DNA of 64,000 nucleotides from Chryseobacterium cheonjiense (GCF_012927265.1 NZ_JABBGF010000001.1:1424502-1488501); one strand, 5' to 3'. Positions 44,690 through 53,353 are shown, counted from the stretch's first letter. A program made the numbers and translations. The notes: generated by a model not told the origin, from the sequence alone.

Positions 44690-47194
44690 ATGTTCAGAAA
44701 ATTTTTCATTGTATTTATTCTTGGCTTTTACACGGTCTTTTGTTCGGCCCAACAGGTTCGGCCCTCAAAATCATCTGAAATTTACCGTGATATTAAAACC
44801 CTGAAACACCTTCCTAAAGTCTTATACCTTGCGGCTCATCCTGATGATGAAAACACGGGATTACTCTCCTGGCTGATCAACGACCAGAATGTAGAAACAG
44901 CCTATCTGTCTTTAACCAGAGGCGATGGCGGACAAAATTTACTAGGTACAGAACAGGGTGCTGCATTAGGTTTAATCAGAACGCATGAACTTTTAGAGGC
45001 AAGAAAATTAGACGGTGCCCAACAGTTTTTTACCCGCGCCATTGATTTCGGGTTCTCAAAAAATACAACGGATACCTTTAAACAATGGAATGCAGATAAT
45101 ATCACAGCGGATGTAGTCTGGGTAATCCGAAAATTCCGTCCGGATGTGATCATTTGTCGTTTTCCTCCTACTGCTGCGGCAGGCCACGGACAGCATGCAG
45201 CTTCGGCCGTGGTGGCAGAAAAAGCTTTTAAGCTGGCGGGCGATAAAACGGCTTTTCCTGATCAGCTGAAATATGTGAATGTATGGCAGCCGAAACGCGT
45301 ATTGTGGAATACGTTCCGGTTTGGCGCAGTCAATACAACCGCTGAAAATCAACTGAAAGTCACGGTCGGGCAATATGATGCACAATTGGGAATGGGCTAT
45401 GGCGAATTGGCCGGATTAAGCAGAAGCTTACATAAAAGCCAGGGTGCAGGAACACAGTCTGTAGCCGGGATTAAAACCGAATATTTTGCCCACGTTACGG
45501 GCGAGCCTGCAAAGGCAACACTTTTTGATGGAGTAGTTCAGACCTGGACTGCAAAAGGAAACGCTGATATTGACCAATCTTTAGATAAAATTATTTCCGG
45601 ATTTAATTTCAATGAGCCAGACCGCAGCTTGCCTGCTTTGCTTGCTTTACGGAAAAAAATTATGGAGCTACAGGATTCAGCGCTGAAAAAAGATAAAATT
45701 AAATCTCTTGACCAGGTTATTTTAAGCTGCGCCGGGTTTATGGGTGAGGTCGTTACCAATCAGGCTGAAGCGGTTGCCGGGGATCGTTATAATTTCAGGT
45801 TAAATTTAATTTCAAGAGCTGTAAATCCTGTTGTTTTAGAAAATGTAAAATGGCTAGGCAAGTCAGAAAGCTTCAACAGAAAACTGTCAAAAGATTCTTT
45901 AATTACCATTCAGCATGAAATGCAGATTCCTGCAGATGCAGCACTTACAGAACCTTACTGGCTCGCGAAAGCTCCTACAAACGCAGCAACTTTTTCTGTT
46001 CCGGATGATACTTTAATCGGTTTGCCCGAAGCAGAATCACCGCTGAATGTTCTGCTTGATTTAAAAATCGGTTCGGAAAAGTTTCAGGTTAAATTACCTT
46101 TATCTTTCAAGAAATTAGATCCCGTGCGTGGCGATGTAGTGGAAGCTTTGCGCATTGTTCCTGCATTGGAACTGAAATTTGCACAGCCGCTTTATTTGGC
46201 CAAAGAAAATGAAGATTTACAGGTAAGCCTGAATTTTAAGGTTAATTCAAATAAACAGTTCGGCAAGGGTATTTTCAGCCTGATGTATAACGGAGAACGC
46301 TTGGGCGGCGCTGATTTAAATTCCATAAATGGAAAAGATTTTACCATAGATTATGTTATTCCTAAAACGAAGCTTGCGGCAATTAATTCATCTCGCCTGC
46401 AGCTGGAAGCCAATTATATTGCAGACGGAGTATTATACAACAAAAAACAGATTTTAATTCAGTATCCGCATTTACCTACTTTACAATATTTTGCACTGGC
46501 ATCGGTCACCGTCATGAAGGGAAATATTCAGACGAATATTAAAAAAGTAGGGTACATCGAAGGTGCGGGAGATTTCATTCCGGAGTTTCTGCGCATTGCA
46601 GGTATTCAGGTGGATGTCCTGAAAGACGAAGATTTTTATGGCAGCATCGATCAATCCGGCGTAAATGGTAATCAGAACAAGCTGTCGCAGTATGATGCCA
46701 TCGTACTGGGTGTTCGTGCCAATAACACCGAGAAAAAGCTGGGCCGCTGGATGCCTTTTTTATGGTCTTATGTAAAAGCGGGAGGTAATCTGGTGATGCA
46801 GTACAATACCAATCAGGATACTACCGTTGATCAGCTGGGCATCTACAGTTTCACCATTGCCAATAAAAGAGTTACTGAAGAAAACGCTGAGGTTACATTT
46901 TTAAAACCGGATCATAAGCTGCTGAATTATCCGAACAAAATTACGGCCGATGATTTTAAAGGCTGGGTACAGGAGCGTGGTGCTTATTTCCCCGATCAAT
47001 GGGACACCGCCTATGAACCGCTTTTTGAAATGCATGATACGGGCGAAGAAGCTTTGAAGGGATCAACGCTGTATGCCAAATACGGGAAAGGTAATTTTAT
47101 CTATACACCGCTGGCATTTTTCAGACAGCTTCCTGCGGGAAATGTCGGTGCTGCAAGGTTATTTTTAAACTTTTTATCTGCACAGAAAAACTGA
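44690..47194 (+). CDS. Secreted PIG-L-family deacetylase with C-terminal GATase-like region
   Basis: An 834-residue protein. A signal peptide (MFRKFFIVFILGFYTVFCSA) precedes the deacetylase domain with AAHPDDENTGLLSWL and GHGQHAASAVVAEKAF, the metal-binding residues of the LmbE/PIG-L family. About 350 residues of beta-rich sequence follow, then a glutamine-amidotransferase-like segment, IQVDVLKDEDFYG and SQYDAIVLGVRANNT. It removes acetyl groups from an N-acetylated sugar; the substrate is unproven. It shares its stop with the start of the small membrane protein, and the symporter follows, suggesting uptake of the deacetylated product. Confidence 0.9.
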   Translation: MFRKFFIVFILGFYTVFCSAQQVRPSKSSEIYRDIKTLKHLPKVLYLAAHPDDENTGLLSWLINDQNVETAYLSLTRGDGGQNLLGTEQGAALGLIRTHELLEARKLDGAQQFFTRAIDFGFSKNTTDTFKQWNADNITADVVWVIRKFRPDVIICRFPPTAAAGHGQHAASAVVAEKAFKLAGDKTAFPDQLKYVNVWQPKRVLWNTFRFGAVNTTAENQLKVTVGQYDAQLGMGYGELAGLSRSLHKSQGAGTQSVAGIKTEYFAHVTGEPAKATLFDGVVQTWTAKGNADIDQSLDKIISGFNFNEPDRSLPALLALRKKIMELQDSALKKDKIKSLDQVILSCAGFMGEVVTNQAEAVAGDRYNFRLNLISRAVNPVVLENVKWLGKSESFNRKLSKDSLITIQHEMQIPADAALTEPYWLAKAPTNAATFSVPDDTLIGLPEAESPLNVLLDLKIGSEKFQVKLPLSFKKLDPVRGDVVEALRIVPALELKFAQPLYLAKENEDLQVSLNFKVNSNKQFGKGIFSLMYNGERLGGADLNSINGKDFTIDYVIPKTKLAAINSSRLQLEANYIADGVLYNKKQILIQYPHLPTLQYFALASVTVMKGNIQTNIKKVGYIEGAGDFIPEFLRIAGIQVDVLKDEDFYGSIDQSGVNGNQNKLSQYDAIVLGVRANNTEKKLGRWMPFLWSYVKAGGNLVMQYNTNQDTTVDQLGIYSFTIANKRVTEENAEVTFLKPDHKLLNYPNKITADDFKGWVQERGAYFPDQWDTAYEPLFEMHDTGEEALKGSTLYAKYGKGNFIYTPLAFFRQLPAGNVGAARLFLNFLSAQKN

Positions 47195-47295
47195 TGAACA
47201 AGAAAATTAATTGGAAGATCTGGTATCTGTTATTAGCATTTGCTTTAGTATTGCAGATCGCATTGTATTATTGGTTTACTAAATTCTGGGCATGA
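47194..47295 (+). CDS. 33-residue single-span membrane peptide
   Basis: ATG at 47194 overlaps the deacetylase stop (ATGA), and its own TGA at 47293-47295 overlaps the symporter start (ATGA). The peptide is MNKKINWKIWYLLLAFALVL followed by QIALYYWFTKFWA: a positive N-terminus, one hydrophobic helix and aromatic ends. Coupling on both sides argues that it is translated. It may be a small subunit or chaperone of the symporter; no family is recognised. Confidence 0.7.
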   Translation: MNKKINWKIWYLLLAFALVLQIALYYWFTKFWA

Positions 47296-48983
47296 GTACT
47301 ATAGATTGGACTGTTCTTATTTTTACCCTCGTTGTAGTGGTTGTGTATGGCGTATTCATCGGCCGTGGCCAGAAAAGCAACGAATCCTACCTGAAAGCAG
47401 ATAATAAAATGCCCTGGTACATTGTGCTTTTGGGGATTATGGCTACGCAGGCAAGTGCCATTACATTTCTTTCGGCACCGGGTCAGGCGTATACCGACGG
47501 GATGCGTTTCGTTCAGTATTATTTTGGTCTGCCTTTGGCGATGATTGTGATCTGTATTACCTTCATCCCGATCTTTCAGCGGTTAAATGTATATACCGCC
47601 TATGAATATCTGGAAAACCGTTTTGATAAAAAAACAAGAGTGCTCACTTCGCTGCTGTTTCTTTTTTCCAGGGGATTATCAACAGGGATCAGCATTTATG
47701 CACCGAGCATTATTCTGTCAAGCGTGTTGAACTGGAATATTTACATCACCAATGTTTTAACAGGCGGCATCCTGTTGATTTATACCTATGTTGGCGGGGC
47801 AAAAGCAATTGCTCATACGCAAAAATTACAGTTTCTTATCATTTTGGGAACCATGGCTTTTGCGGGTTTCCTGCTTATACAGAATATGCCGGATGGAATT
47901 GGTTTTAACGATGCGTTGTATCTTGCCGGGAAATCCGGGAAGCTTAATGTCATCACTACAGAATTTGACTGGAAAGATAAATACAATATCTGGAGCGGGC
48001 TGATTGGTGGTTTTTTTCTCGCACTTTCTTACTTCGGTACCGATCAGAGCCAGGTCGGGAGGTATATTACGGCGAAGGACAATACCAATGCCAAAATGGG
48101 CCTGCTGCTGAACGGGTTGGTTAAAATTCCGATGCAGTTTGCCATTCTTCTCATCGGTGCTTTGCTTTTTGCTTTCTTTTCCCTGAAACCGGCTCCGATT
48201 TATTTCAACGAGCGTTCTTATCAATATTTAAAGGAAACAAAACCTGAGCAGGCTGCCGTTTTTGAAAAAGAGCATCAGGATTTACAGGTAAAATTTAATG
48301 CAGAATCGAAAGAAATTTTAAAGTTAAAAGAAACTGGTTCTCCGCAGCTTACCCAAACCATTCAGGATTTTAAAAATACACAGACCCAGGTAAAAGCGCT
48401 TCACGGCAGGGTAGAGGAAGCGATCAACAAGTCCAACTATAATGCGGAGAAAACAGATACCAATTATATTTTCCTGTATTTTGTGAAAAATACCTTACCG
48501 GTCGGGATGATCGGTTTGCTGTTTGCCGTTATTTTCCTGGCCAGCTGGGGCTCCATTTCGGCGGCGCTGAACTCACTTGCTGCCTGCTCATTAAAAGATG
48601 TTCATCTGATATTCAAAAAAGAAATTCCTGATGAGAAAACCGAACTGAAATATAGCCGACTGCACACGTTAGCCTGGGGAATTTTCTCAATCGGTGTAGC
48701 GATGTTTGCCACGCAGATGGGTTCCCTTATTGAGGCAGTGAATGTATTAGGTTCTCTTTTCTACGGCCCGATACTGGGGATTTTTCTGGTCGCTTTTTAC
48801 TATAAGAAAATCGACGGAAAGAATGTTTTTATTTCTGCAATTCTGGCTGAAATTGCGGTTATTGCCGTGTATCAGTTCGATATTGTTTCTTTCCTCTGGC
48901 TTAATGTAATAGGCGCCGCAGCAGTCATTCTTTTTTCTGCCGTCGGGCTATTGTTTTATAAGCCGAAAGCAGTAAATTCGTAA
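47292..48983 (+). CDS. Sodium:solute symporter (SSS family)
   Basis: A 563-residue protein with about 13 membrane helices. Family landmarks are FIGRGQKSNESYLKADNKMPWYIV near the start, GIMATQASAITFLSAPGQAY, the TYVGGAKAIAHTQKLQF segment and DQSQVGRYITAKDN near residue 255. A soluble insert of about 80 residues (around 305-385) lies between helices, longer than in minimal members. It likely takes up a sugar, sialic-acid or amine product. Coupled to the small peptide and the deacetylase by ATGA overlaps. Confidence 0.92.
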   Translation: MSTIDWTVLIFTLVVVVVYGVFIGRGQKSNESYLKADNKMPWYIVLLGIMATQASAITFLSAPGQAYTDGMRFVQYYFGLPLAMIVICITFIPIFQRLNVYTAYEYLENRFDKKTRVLTSLLFLFSRGLSTGISIYAPSIILSSVLNWNIYITNVLTGGILLIYTYVGGAKAIAHTQKLQFLIILGTMAFAGFLLIQNMPDGIGFNDALYLAGKSGKLNVITTEFDWKDKYNIWSGLIGGFFLALSYFGTDQSQVGRYITAKDNTNAKMGLLLNGLVKIPMQFAILLIGALLFAFFSLKPAPIYFNERSYQYLKETKPEQAAVFEKEHQDLQVKFNAESKEILKLKETGSPQLTQTIQDFKNTQTQVKALHGRVEEAINKSNYNAEKTDTNYIFLYFVKNTLPVGMIGLLFAVIFLASWGSISAALNSLAACSLKDVHLIFKKEIPDEKTELKYSRLHTLAWGIFSIGVAMFATQMGSLIEAVNVLGSLFYGPILGIFLVAFYYKKIDGKNVFISAILAEIAVIAVYQFDIVSFLWLNVIGAAAVILFSAVGLLFYKPKAVNS

Positions 48984-49020
48984 ACAAACAATAAGAGCCT
49001 GTTTAAATTTATAATTTATT

Positions 49021-49128
49021 TTTACCATTAAGAAGTTAAGCCTTTTTAGCTTAAAAAAATTATTAAAAATCAATGTATTGATTTCTTAATTAGAATCAGT
49101 TTAACCAGCTTAAATTCTTAATGTTAAA
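49021..49128. repeat. Imperfect inverted-repeat element, MITE-like, variant C
   Basis: TTTACCATTAAGAAGTTAAGC (49021-49041) pairs imperfectly with GCTTAAATTCTTAATGTTAAA (49108-49128), with a perfect inner palindrome AAATCAATGTATTGATTT at 49067-49084. Layout resembles the elements at 1710 and 16581, but the arm sequence differs. Non-coding, in the 236-base gap after the symporter. Confidence 0.5.
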
Positions 49129-49219
49129 TTTAAAAATAAGATCACCGAATGATTTGCGGTTAATGCTGAATTAAGTTTAAACAATTTTAATCATAAGATA
49201 AACAAACAAATAAAGTGTT

Positions 49220-49738
49220 ATGAAAACAATTTTTAAATCTGCTACTGTACTTGTTGCTGCGATGACGATTTCCGTAAATGCCTTTGCACAGGAGACTAAA
49301 AAGCCTGCAAGTCCTCCAATGACTGCTACAGGAAAAATTAAAGATGCCAACATTACCATCAACTACAGCAGTCCTTCTGTGAAAGGGCGTACCATCTGGG
49401 GTGGTCTGGAAGCGTATGATAAAGTTTGGCGTGCGGGTGCCAACGAAGCTACCACTTTTGAAACGGATAAAGACATTACCGTTCAGGGTAAAAAACTTCC
49501 GGCCGGAAAATACAGCTTTTTCCTGATCCCTAAACAAAGCGGAACGTGGACGGCCATCTTCAACAAAGAGCCAAAACAATGGGGCGCTTATAAATACGAT
49601 CAGGCGAAAGATGCTTTGCGCGTAGATGTAAAAACAAAAGCGTTACCAACCACACAGGAAGCGTTGGTATACAAAATCAACAAAAACGGATTCACCATGG
49701 ATTGGGATAAAATCTCGGTTCCTGTGGAGATTAAGTAA
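49220..49738 (+). CDS. DUF2911-domain secreted protein
   Basis: A 172-residue protein with a signal peptide ([23 protein letters not shown]). The mature part matches DUF2911: [75 protein letters not shown]. The function of the domain is unknown; members are frequent in Bacteroidota and are exported. Monocistronic. Confidence 0.88.
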   Translation: MKTIFKSATVLVAAMTISVNAFAQETKKPASPPMTATGKIKDANITINYSSPSVKGRTIWGGLEAYDKVWRAGANEATTFETDKDITVQGKKLPAGKYSFFLIPKQSGTWTAIFNKEPKQWGAYKYDQAKDALRVDVKTKALPTTQEALVYKINKNGFTMDWDKISVPVEIK

Positions 49739-49768
49739 GTTGAATATGGAATCAAAATTCCACTAATC

Positions 49769-49805
49769 GGGCTGTCTCTAAAAGTGTCTAACTTTTAGGG
49801 CAGTC
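49769..49805. terminator. Hairpin between convergent genes
   Basis: CTAAAAGT (49778-49785) pairs with ACTTTTAG (49791-49798), with outer pairing between GGCTGTCT and GGGCAGTC. It lies between the DUF2911 gene and the PIN-like gene. The T-run is weak, so it could also be an element border. Confidence 0.5.
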
Positions 49806-49809
49806 TATA

Positions 49810-50763
49810 TTATAAGTTTTTTAATTTGTTAATTTCATTTGACTTAATTACTAATGTTTTAATATTTAATTTTTCAAATGTTTTTTCAGCCTTATATTTA
49901 CATCTGTCGTCATTTGTTATGAAGATGTCACAATGTGAAGCATAGAATGTATGTAGCCCATCATCGAACATATTATTGAAATTAGCATCACTTTTATAAC
50001 CTTGCAAGTCAAATGTATAAAATGTCTCTATAACTTTATAGTATGATTCATTATCATTTTCTTTAATTTCAAATCTTGGTTTATAAGCCTCTGCAATTGA
50101 GAAAAAATCATTTTTTAAATGTTTAGGAATTTGATCATTATTCCGTATGTAATTCACAACATCCTTATTGCCTTTTAGTGAAGAGATGCTTTTGGATAAT
50201 TGTGCTTTGAATAATTTGTAAAAGCTGTAATCCGATTTCAGTTTAATTTGAAAACTATATAAGTCAGCAAATAAGCTGTATAATGACTTCTCAAGAATTG
50301 TTGTTGGAAACATTAATTTAGCAAATTTATCTTTACTAATCTTAGACACCCACTGCTCAGGAAGCAGTAATTTTTTTGTTAAATGAATTGGACTTTTATC
50401 ACCTAAGCCAAAATCAAATAATTCATCCAAAGTTTCATCAAAAAGATCTAACTCATCTTTTTTTGAATTGAAAAACTCAAAAATATCTCTTTTATGCCAC
50501 CAGATATTTCTTTCTCCCCAATATTGACAAATGCACAAATCTTTTGTTAGCTTCTGTATGTTCATTAAATGTCCGTCAATGTATATAGGATTTTTTTTCC
50601 AACCTCTTAATAAATCGTTTAAGTGTGCATTTGAATAGGGAACTTCTACATTATCGTTAGAAATAAAAGTTAACAAATTGGTATACTCAGTTTTTTCCTC
50701 TTCTTCAAGCAAATCAATTTTTTCCAAACGGTCAAAAATGTTTAAATCAAGGTAAATTATCAT
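49810..50763 (-). CDS. PIN-like domain protein, putative ribonuclease, 317 aa
   Basis: A 317-residue protein. It starts MIIYLDLNIFDRLEK, with Asp6 at the position of the first PIN metal ligand. The last about 55 residues carry MFDDGLHTFYASHCDIFITN followed by DDR: Asp267-Asp268, Asp279 and Asp285-Asp286 fit the remaining acidic ligands. Canonical PIN toxins have about 130-150 residues; here about 230 extra, mostly helical residues separate the two halves. No signal or membrane segment. It is conspicuously AT-rich compared with neighbouring genes and lies 98 bases downstream of the HEPN-motif gene on the same strand. RNase activity and a defence or toxin role are inferred, not shown. Confidence 0.7.
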   Translation of the reverse strand: MIIYLDLNIFDRLEKIDLLEEEEKTEYTNLLTFISNDNVEVPYSNAHLNDLLRGWKKNPIYIDGHLMNIQKLTKDLCICQYWGERNIWWHKRDIFEFFNSKKDELDLFDETLDELFDFGLGDKSPIHLTKKLLLPEQWVSKISKDKFAKLMFPTTILEKSLYSLFADLYSFQIKLKSDYSFYKLFKAQLSKSISSLKGNKDVVNYIRNNDQIPKHLKNDFFSIAEAYKPRFEIKENDNESYYKVIETFYTFDLQGYKSDANFNNMFDDGLHTFYASHCDIFITNDDRCKYKAEKTFEKLNIKTLVIKSNEINKLKNL

Positions 50764-50861
50764 AACTTGCTTTGTTTAAGATATACAAAATACTTATTAA
50801 TTTATTATATTTCTCATTATTCGAAACTTAAGAATTGTTGTCAAGATTTAATATTGCCTTT

Positions 50862-51782
50862 TTATCTATTATAGAACTTACTAAGCTCAGAAGAATTTAC
50901 AAACGGAGCTAAACGTTTTTTTATTACTACAAAATTGCATAGTATAAAGGTTACATATGCTAATGAAAAAAAGTTGTTTTCATTAAAAATATTTCTATTC
51001 TTGCTCGCATTAGAAGCATGAGAGAAATCATTTCTATATGCATTAAGAATTGTCAATAACCCTTCCTCATCATACTTTTTTCTTTTGAGTTCTAACTGCT
51101 CATTTAACCATTTAAGATGATCGGGATATAATTTAATTTGATCTAATGTTTTATTAAGAGTACGATTTAAGCAAAGATCTTGCTTGAACGCATTATTATT
51201 TATTCCATAACCTCGTTTTTTATCGTAAAAAAAATATTCTAACATTAGATAAAATGTGCAAAATGCAGTTTGATATTTTGCGGAATAAAACATTTTTTTT
51301 GCATCTCTGAAAAAAGAAAATGGAATAAAAAGTTCACCTAATTGTCTTTTATGCAAAACAGTTTGCATTAACCAATCTTGTGATATAAAATCAAGTTCTT
51401 GTTCAGTATCTAAAGTCTTCCTAATACTAGAAACAGGAGAAAAATTATCTTGCTCATTTTCAGGAATCCATTTGAACTCTAAATTTACTTTATCAATATA
51501 TTCGATTTTATTATCTGTAGCAGCAAAAGATTCGATATGATTTATATATTCAAGCATTTCGCTGTAAGCTTCCTCTTTTGGCAAAACAACTTCTTTGATT
51601 TCATTATTGAAATTTAATGTAGGAAGACATTCTGAATCTTCATCAATTGTTTTTGAAATAGAAATATAAAACTGACAATTTTCTTTGAAAAGTTTAATTA
51701 AAAAATGATTGTGCTTTACTTCAATGCAATCATTAATGATTTTTAAATTACCGTAAACTTTAAATTTTAGTTCAAATTTCAT
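50862..51782 (-). CDS. Protein with HEPN-type RNase motif, 306 aa
   Basis: A 306-residue soluble protein. The N-terminal 110 residues are beta-rich, with no recognised domain. The C-terminal half is helical and contains NAYRNDFSHASN: Arg250-Asn251-x3-His255 fits the R(N/D/H)x3-4H motif of HEPN ribonucleases, in a context (helix before, charged loop and helix after) similar to ApeA- and Abi-type HEPN proteins. The gene is strikingly AT-rich. It precedes the PIN-like gene on the same strand. I infer an RNA-targeting role, possibly in anti-phage defence; the identity of the N-terminal domain is unknown. Confidence 0.65.
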   Translation of the reverse strand: MKFELKFKVYGNLKIINDCIEVKHNHFLIKLFKENCQFYISISKTIDEDSECLPTLNFNNEIKEVVLPKEEAYSEMLEYINHIESFAATDNKIEYIDKVNLEFKWIPENEQDNFSPVSSIRKTLDTEQELDFISQDWLMQTVLHKRQLGELFIPFSFFRDAKKMFYSAKYQTAFCTFYLMLEYFFYDKKRGYGINNNAFKQDLCLNRTLNKTLDQIKLYPDHLKWLNEQLELKRKKYDEEGLLTILNAYRNDFSHASNASKNRNIFNENNFFSLAYVTFILCNFVVIKKRLAPFVNSSELSKFYNR

Positions 51783-51951
51783 CGCTATGTATAGTTGGTG
51801 TATAAAGCTTTATTAGTTAAAATTTATTAGAAGCTCCTGATTTGAGAGCAAAGGGCAATGCTAAAGATAACTAATCTATTAGAAGAAGTAAATTCATACT
51901 ATTCGAAATGTGATGGAATTTCAGAAAATTAATAAATTTAATGAATAAATT

Positions 51952-51991
51952 CTTATATCAAATCCCACCGAAAACTGAAATTTGATATAAG
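51952..51991 (-). terminator. Terminator of the 43-residue gene
   Basis: A perfect 12-bp stem, CTTATATCAAAT with ATTTGATATAAG, loop of 16, ending seven bases before the stop of the small gene on the minus strand. The sequence beyond is T-rich on that strand. Confidence 0.6.
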
Positions 51992-51997
51992 AGATGT

Positions 51998-52129
51998 TTA
52001 TCTACCTTTGGGTTTCTTTGGTGGTTTTAAAGAAGGTGTATTTCCTGGTGTTTCTTTATTATCACGCTGTCGTTTATCTGGTTCGCCAGTTGATTCTGCT
52101 ATTCTTTTTGGTCCTGGTTTAAGTGCCAT
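51998..52129 (-). CDS. 43-residue basic, proline-rich peptide
   Basis: A 43-residue peptide, MALKPGPKRIAESTGEPDKR at the N-terminus and PSLKPPKKPKGR at the C-terminus. It is rich in Lys, Arg and Pro, so probably extended and nucleic-acid or phosphate-binding rather than folded. It has no signal peptide. A perfect terminator follows its stop, which supports a true small gene between the regulator and the HEPN-motif gene. Too short for length-filtered gene calls. Function unknown; a chaperone, antitoxin or RNA-binding partner of the neighbours is conceivable. Confidence 0.55.
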   Translation of the reverse strand: MALKPGPKRIAESTGEPDKRQRDNKETPGNTPSLKPPKKPKGR

Positions 52130-52236
52130 AATATTAATATTTTATTGTTAACTAAGTCAAATTTATAATTAATGATTTATATGACCTTACGGGTTTCCGT
52201 AAACACAAAAAAACAGGATTTTCAATATTTATTTTT

Positions 52237-52458
52237 TTATAGCCCAACCATTTCAAAAAATTTAGACAATTTAATATTCTGGGCTTCACAAATTCTCATG
52301 ATGGTAATTAAACTTATTTGATATTTGTTGTCTTCCCTAATTCTTCTTACCGTCTTTTCATCAATATTATTTTCATTAGCAAATTGGCTGTTATTGTTCA
52401 TAGGAATAACCCATTTATCCCTTATAAATTCAACGATCTTTCTATTTGCAATTTCCAT
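52237..52458 (-). CDS. XRE-type HTH regulator, 73 aa
   Basis: A 73-residue protein from the ATG at 52458. An in-frame ATG at 52518 would start before the palindrome and is less likely. The sequence SQFANENNIDEKTVRRIRED followed by ISLITIMRICEAQNIKLSKFF matches the XRE/Cro helix-turn-helix. The small size is typical of regulators of mobile modules. It lies upstream of the 43-residue, HEPN and PIN-like genes on the same strand and probably controls them together with the divergent gene. Confidence 0.8.
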   Translation of the reverse strand: MEIANRKIVEFIRDKWVIPMNNNSQFANENNIDEKTVRRIREDNKYQISLITIMRICEAQNIKLSKFFEMVGL

Positions 52459-52490
52459 AGAAACAAATAAAAGCGTAATTCTGTAAAATG

Positions 52491-52510
52491 ATTCGGACTT
52501 AAATCCGAAT
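52491..52510. promoter_or_regulatory. Palindromic operator in the divergent region
   Basis: ATTCGGACTTAAATCCGAAT has perfect 7-bp arms (ATTCGGA/TCCGAAT) and two more inner pairs after one mismatch. It lies 33 bases upstream of the XRE start and just upstream of the plus-strand -7 box at 52527. A natural target for the regulator. Confidence 0.55.
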
Positions 52511-52526
52511 TGTTGCAATTTTTTAT

Positions 52527-52534
52527 TACATTTG
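52527..52534 (+). promoter_or_regulatory. Bacteroidota-type -7 box of the 192-aa gene
   Basis: TACATTTG matches TAnnTTTG. The transcript would begin near 52541, 43 bases before the ATG at 52584. The palindrome at 52491-52510 covers the region 17-36 bases upstream of the box, where a bound repressor would block the promoter. Confidence 0.5.
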
Positions 52535-52583
52535 TAAGACAGGTTGTATCAATGTAATCAGATAAAAAACACAAAACTCCCAC

Positions 52584-53162
52584 ATGAAAAAAAACAAAAA
52601 CTTTGAATCCCGTTTCTGGTCCGGCCGGAAGAAGCATTCGGCACTCCGGCTGATGGATGTGTTTTTCCAGTTCCATGATCTGATCACCGCCAAAGAACGG
52701 CTCAACTGTATCATGCAATACGCCGCACAGCGCAAAACCCGGATTCCGGAAGATCCTTCTGTTGTTTTCCACTTTCACCAGTCGCTGCGGTCATTTCTCA
52801 GGGCAGGGTGGTGCATGAGAAATAAGCAAGGAAAATGGCTGGTTCATACACTTCCCGGACAAAGCAGTCCGTTGTCACAGGGTTCCCTGACGGAGGAAGA
52901 ATACCGTGACCCGGCAACAGTTTTCCAAAAAGCTTTTAAAGAATACGATCTTGAGAAATTCGAGGAGTTCCTGGCGGAAGCGGTATATTTCTCGCTGGGA
53001 ACTTTCAATAACGTACCGGAGCACAAAATGGTGGGTCCGTATCTGCACCTGATCAAAATGCTGGATGCCGCCTGGCTGATCCTGAAAAGGCCGATTGAAA
53101 TTCAGCCGCATCAGAATTCTTATATCACAACTGAAAATACCGGATCATTGATGAAAGCATGA
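52584..53162 (+). CDS. Protein of unknown function, 192 aa
   Basis: A 192-residue soluble protein: basic N-terminus (KKNKNFESRFWSGRKKHSAL), a motif with DVFFQFHDLITAKERLNCIM near residue 25, DPSVVFHFHQSLRSFLRAG near residue 58, and a helical end with NVPEHKMVGPYLHLIKMLDAA. Several His and Arg residues are conserved-looking but match no family I know. Its base composition is normal, unlike the minus-strand block opposite it. It is divergent from the XRE gene and may be its target or simply a boundary gene. Confidence 0.75.
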   Translation: MKKNKNFESRFWSGRKKHSALRLMDVFFQFHDLITAKERLNCIMQYAAQRKTRIPEDPSVVFHFHQSLRSFLRAGWCMRNKQGKWLVHTLPGQSSPLSQGSLTEEEYRDPATVFQKAFKEYDLEKFEEFLAEAVYFSLGTFNNVPEHKMVGPYLHLIKMLDAAWLILKRPIEIQPHQNSYITTENTGSLMKA

Positions 53163-53353
53163 CAGCTTCTTACAAATCTTTTATTAAAAGCTTTAATTTC
53201 AAATACTGATTGGACTCAACTTCTTCACTGACTTGTTTAAAGCCGTAGGCAGGCTGTATAATAAATACCACAAAAAAGGGTTTTTCTAACGCCGGGAGAT
53301 TTTTTGGTATGCTATTTTATGGTATTATCCTTACATAATTATGTTAAGTATCA

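Noticed and set aside
49740..49810. Insertion-sequence end
   Set aside because: The hairpin resembles transposon ends, but no transposase, no matching second end and no target duplication were found.
52422..52778. Minus-strand frame of 118 codons across the divergent region
   Set aside because: It covers the palindrome, the promoter and the start of the 192-residue gene on the other strand; composition is that of an antisense shadow.
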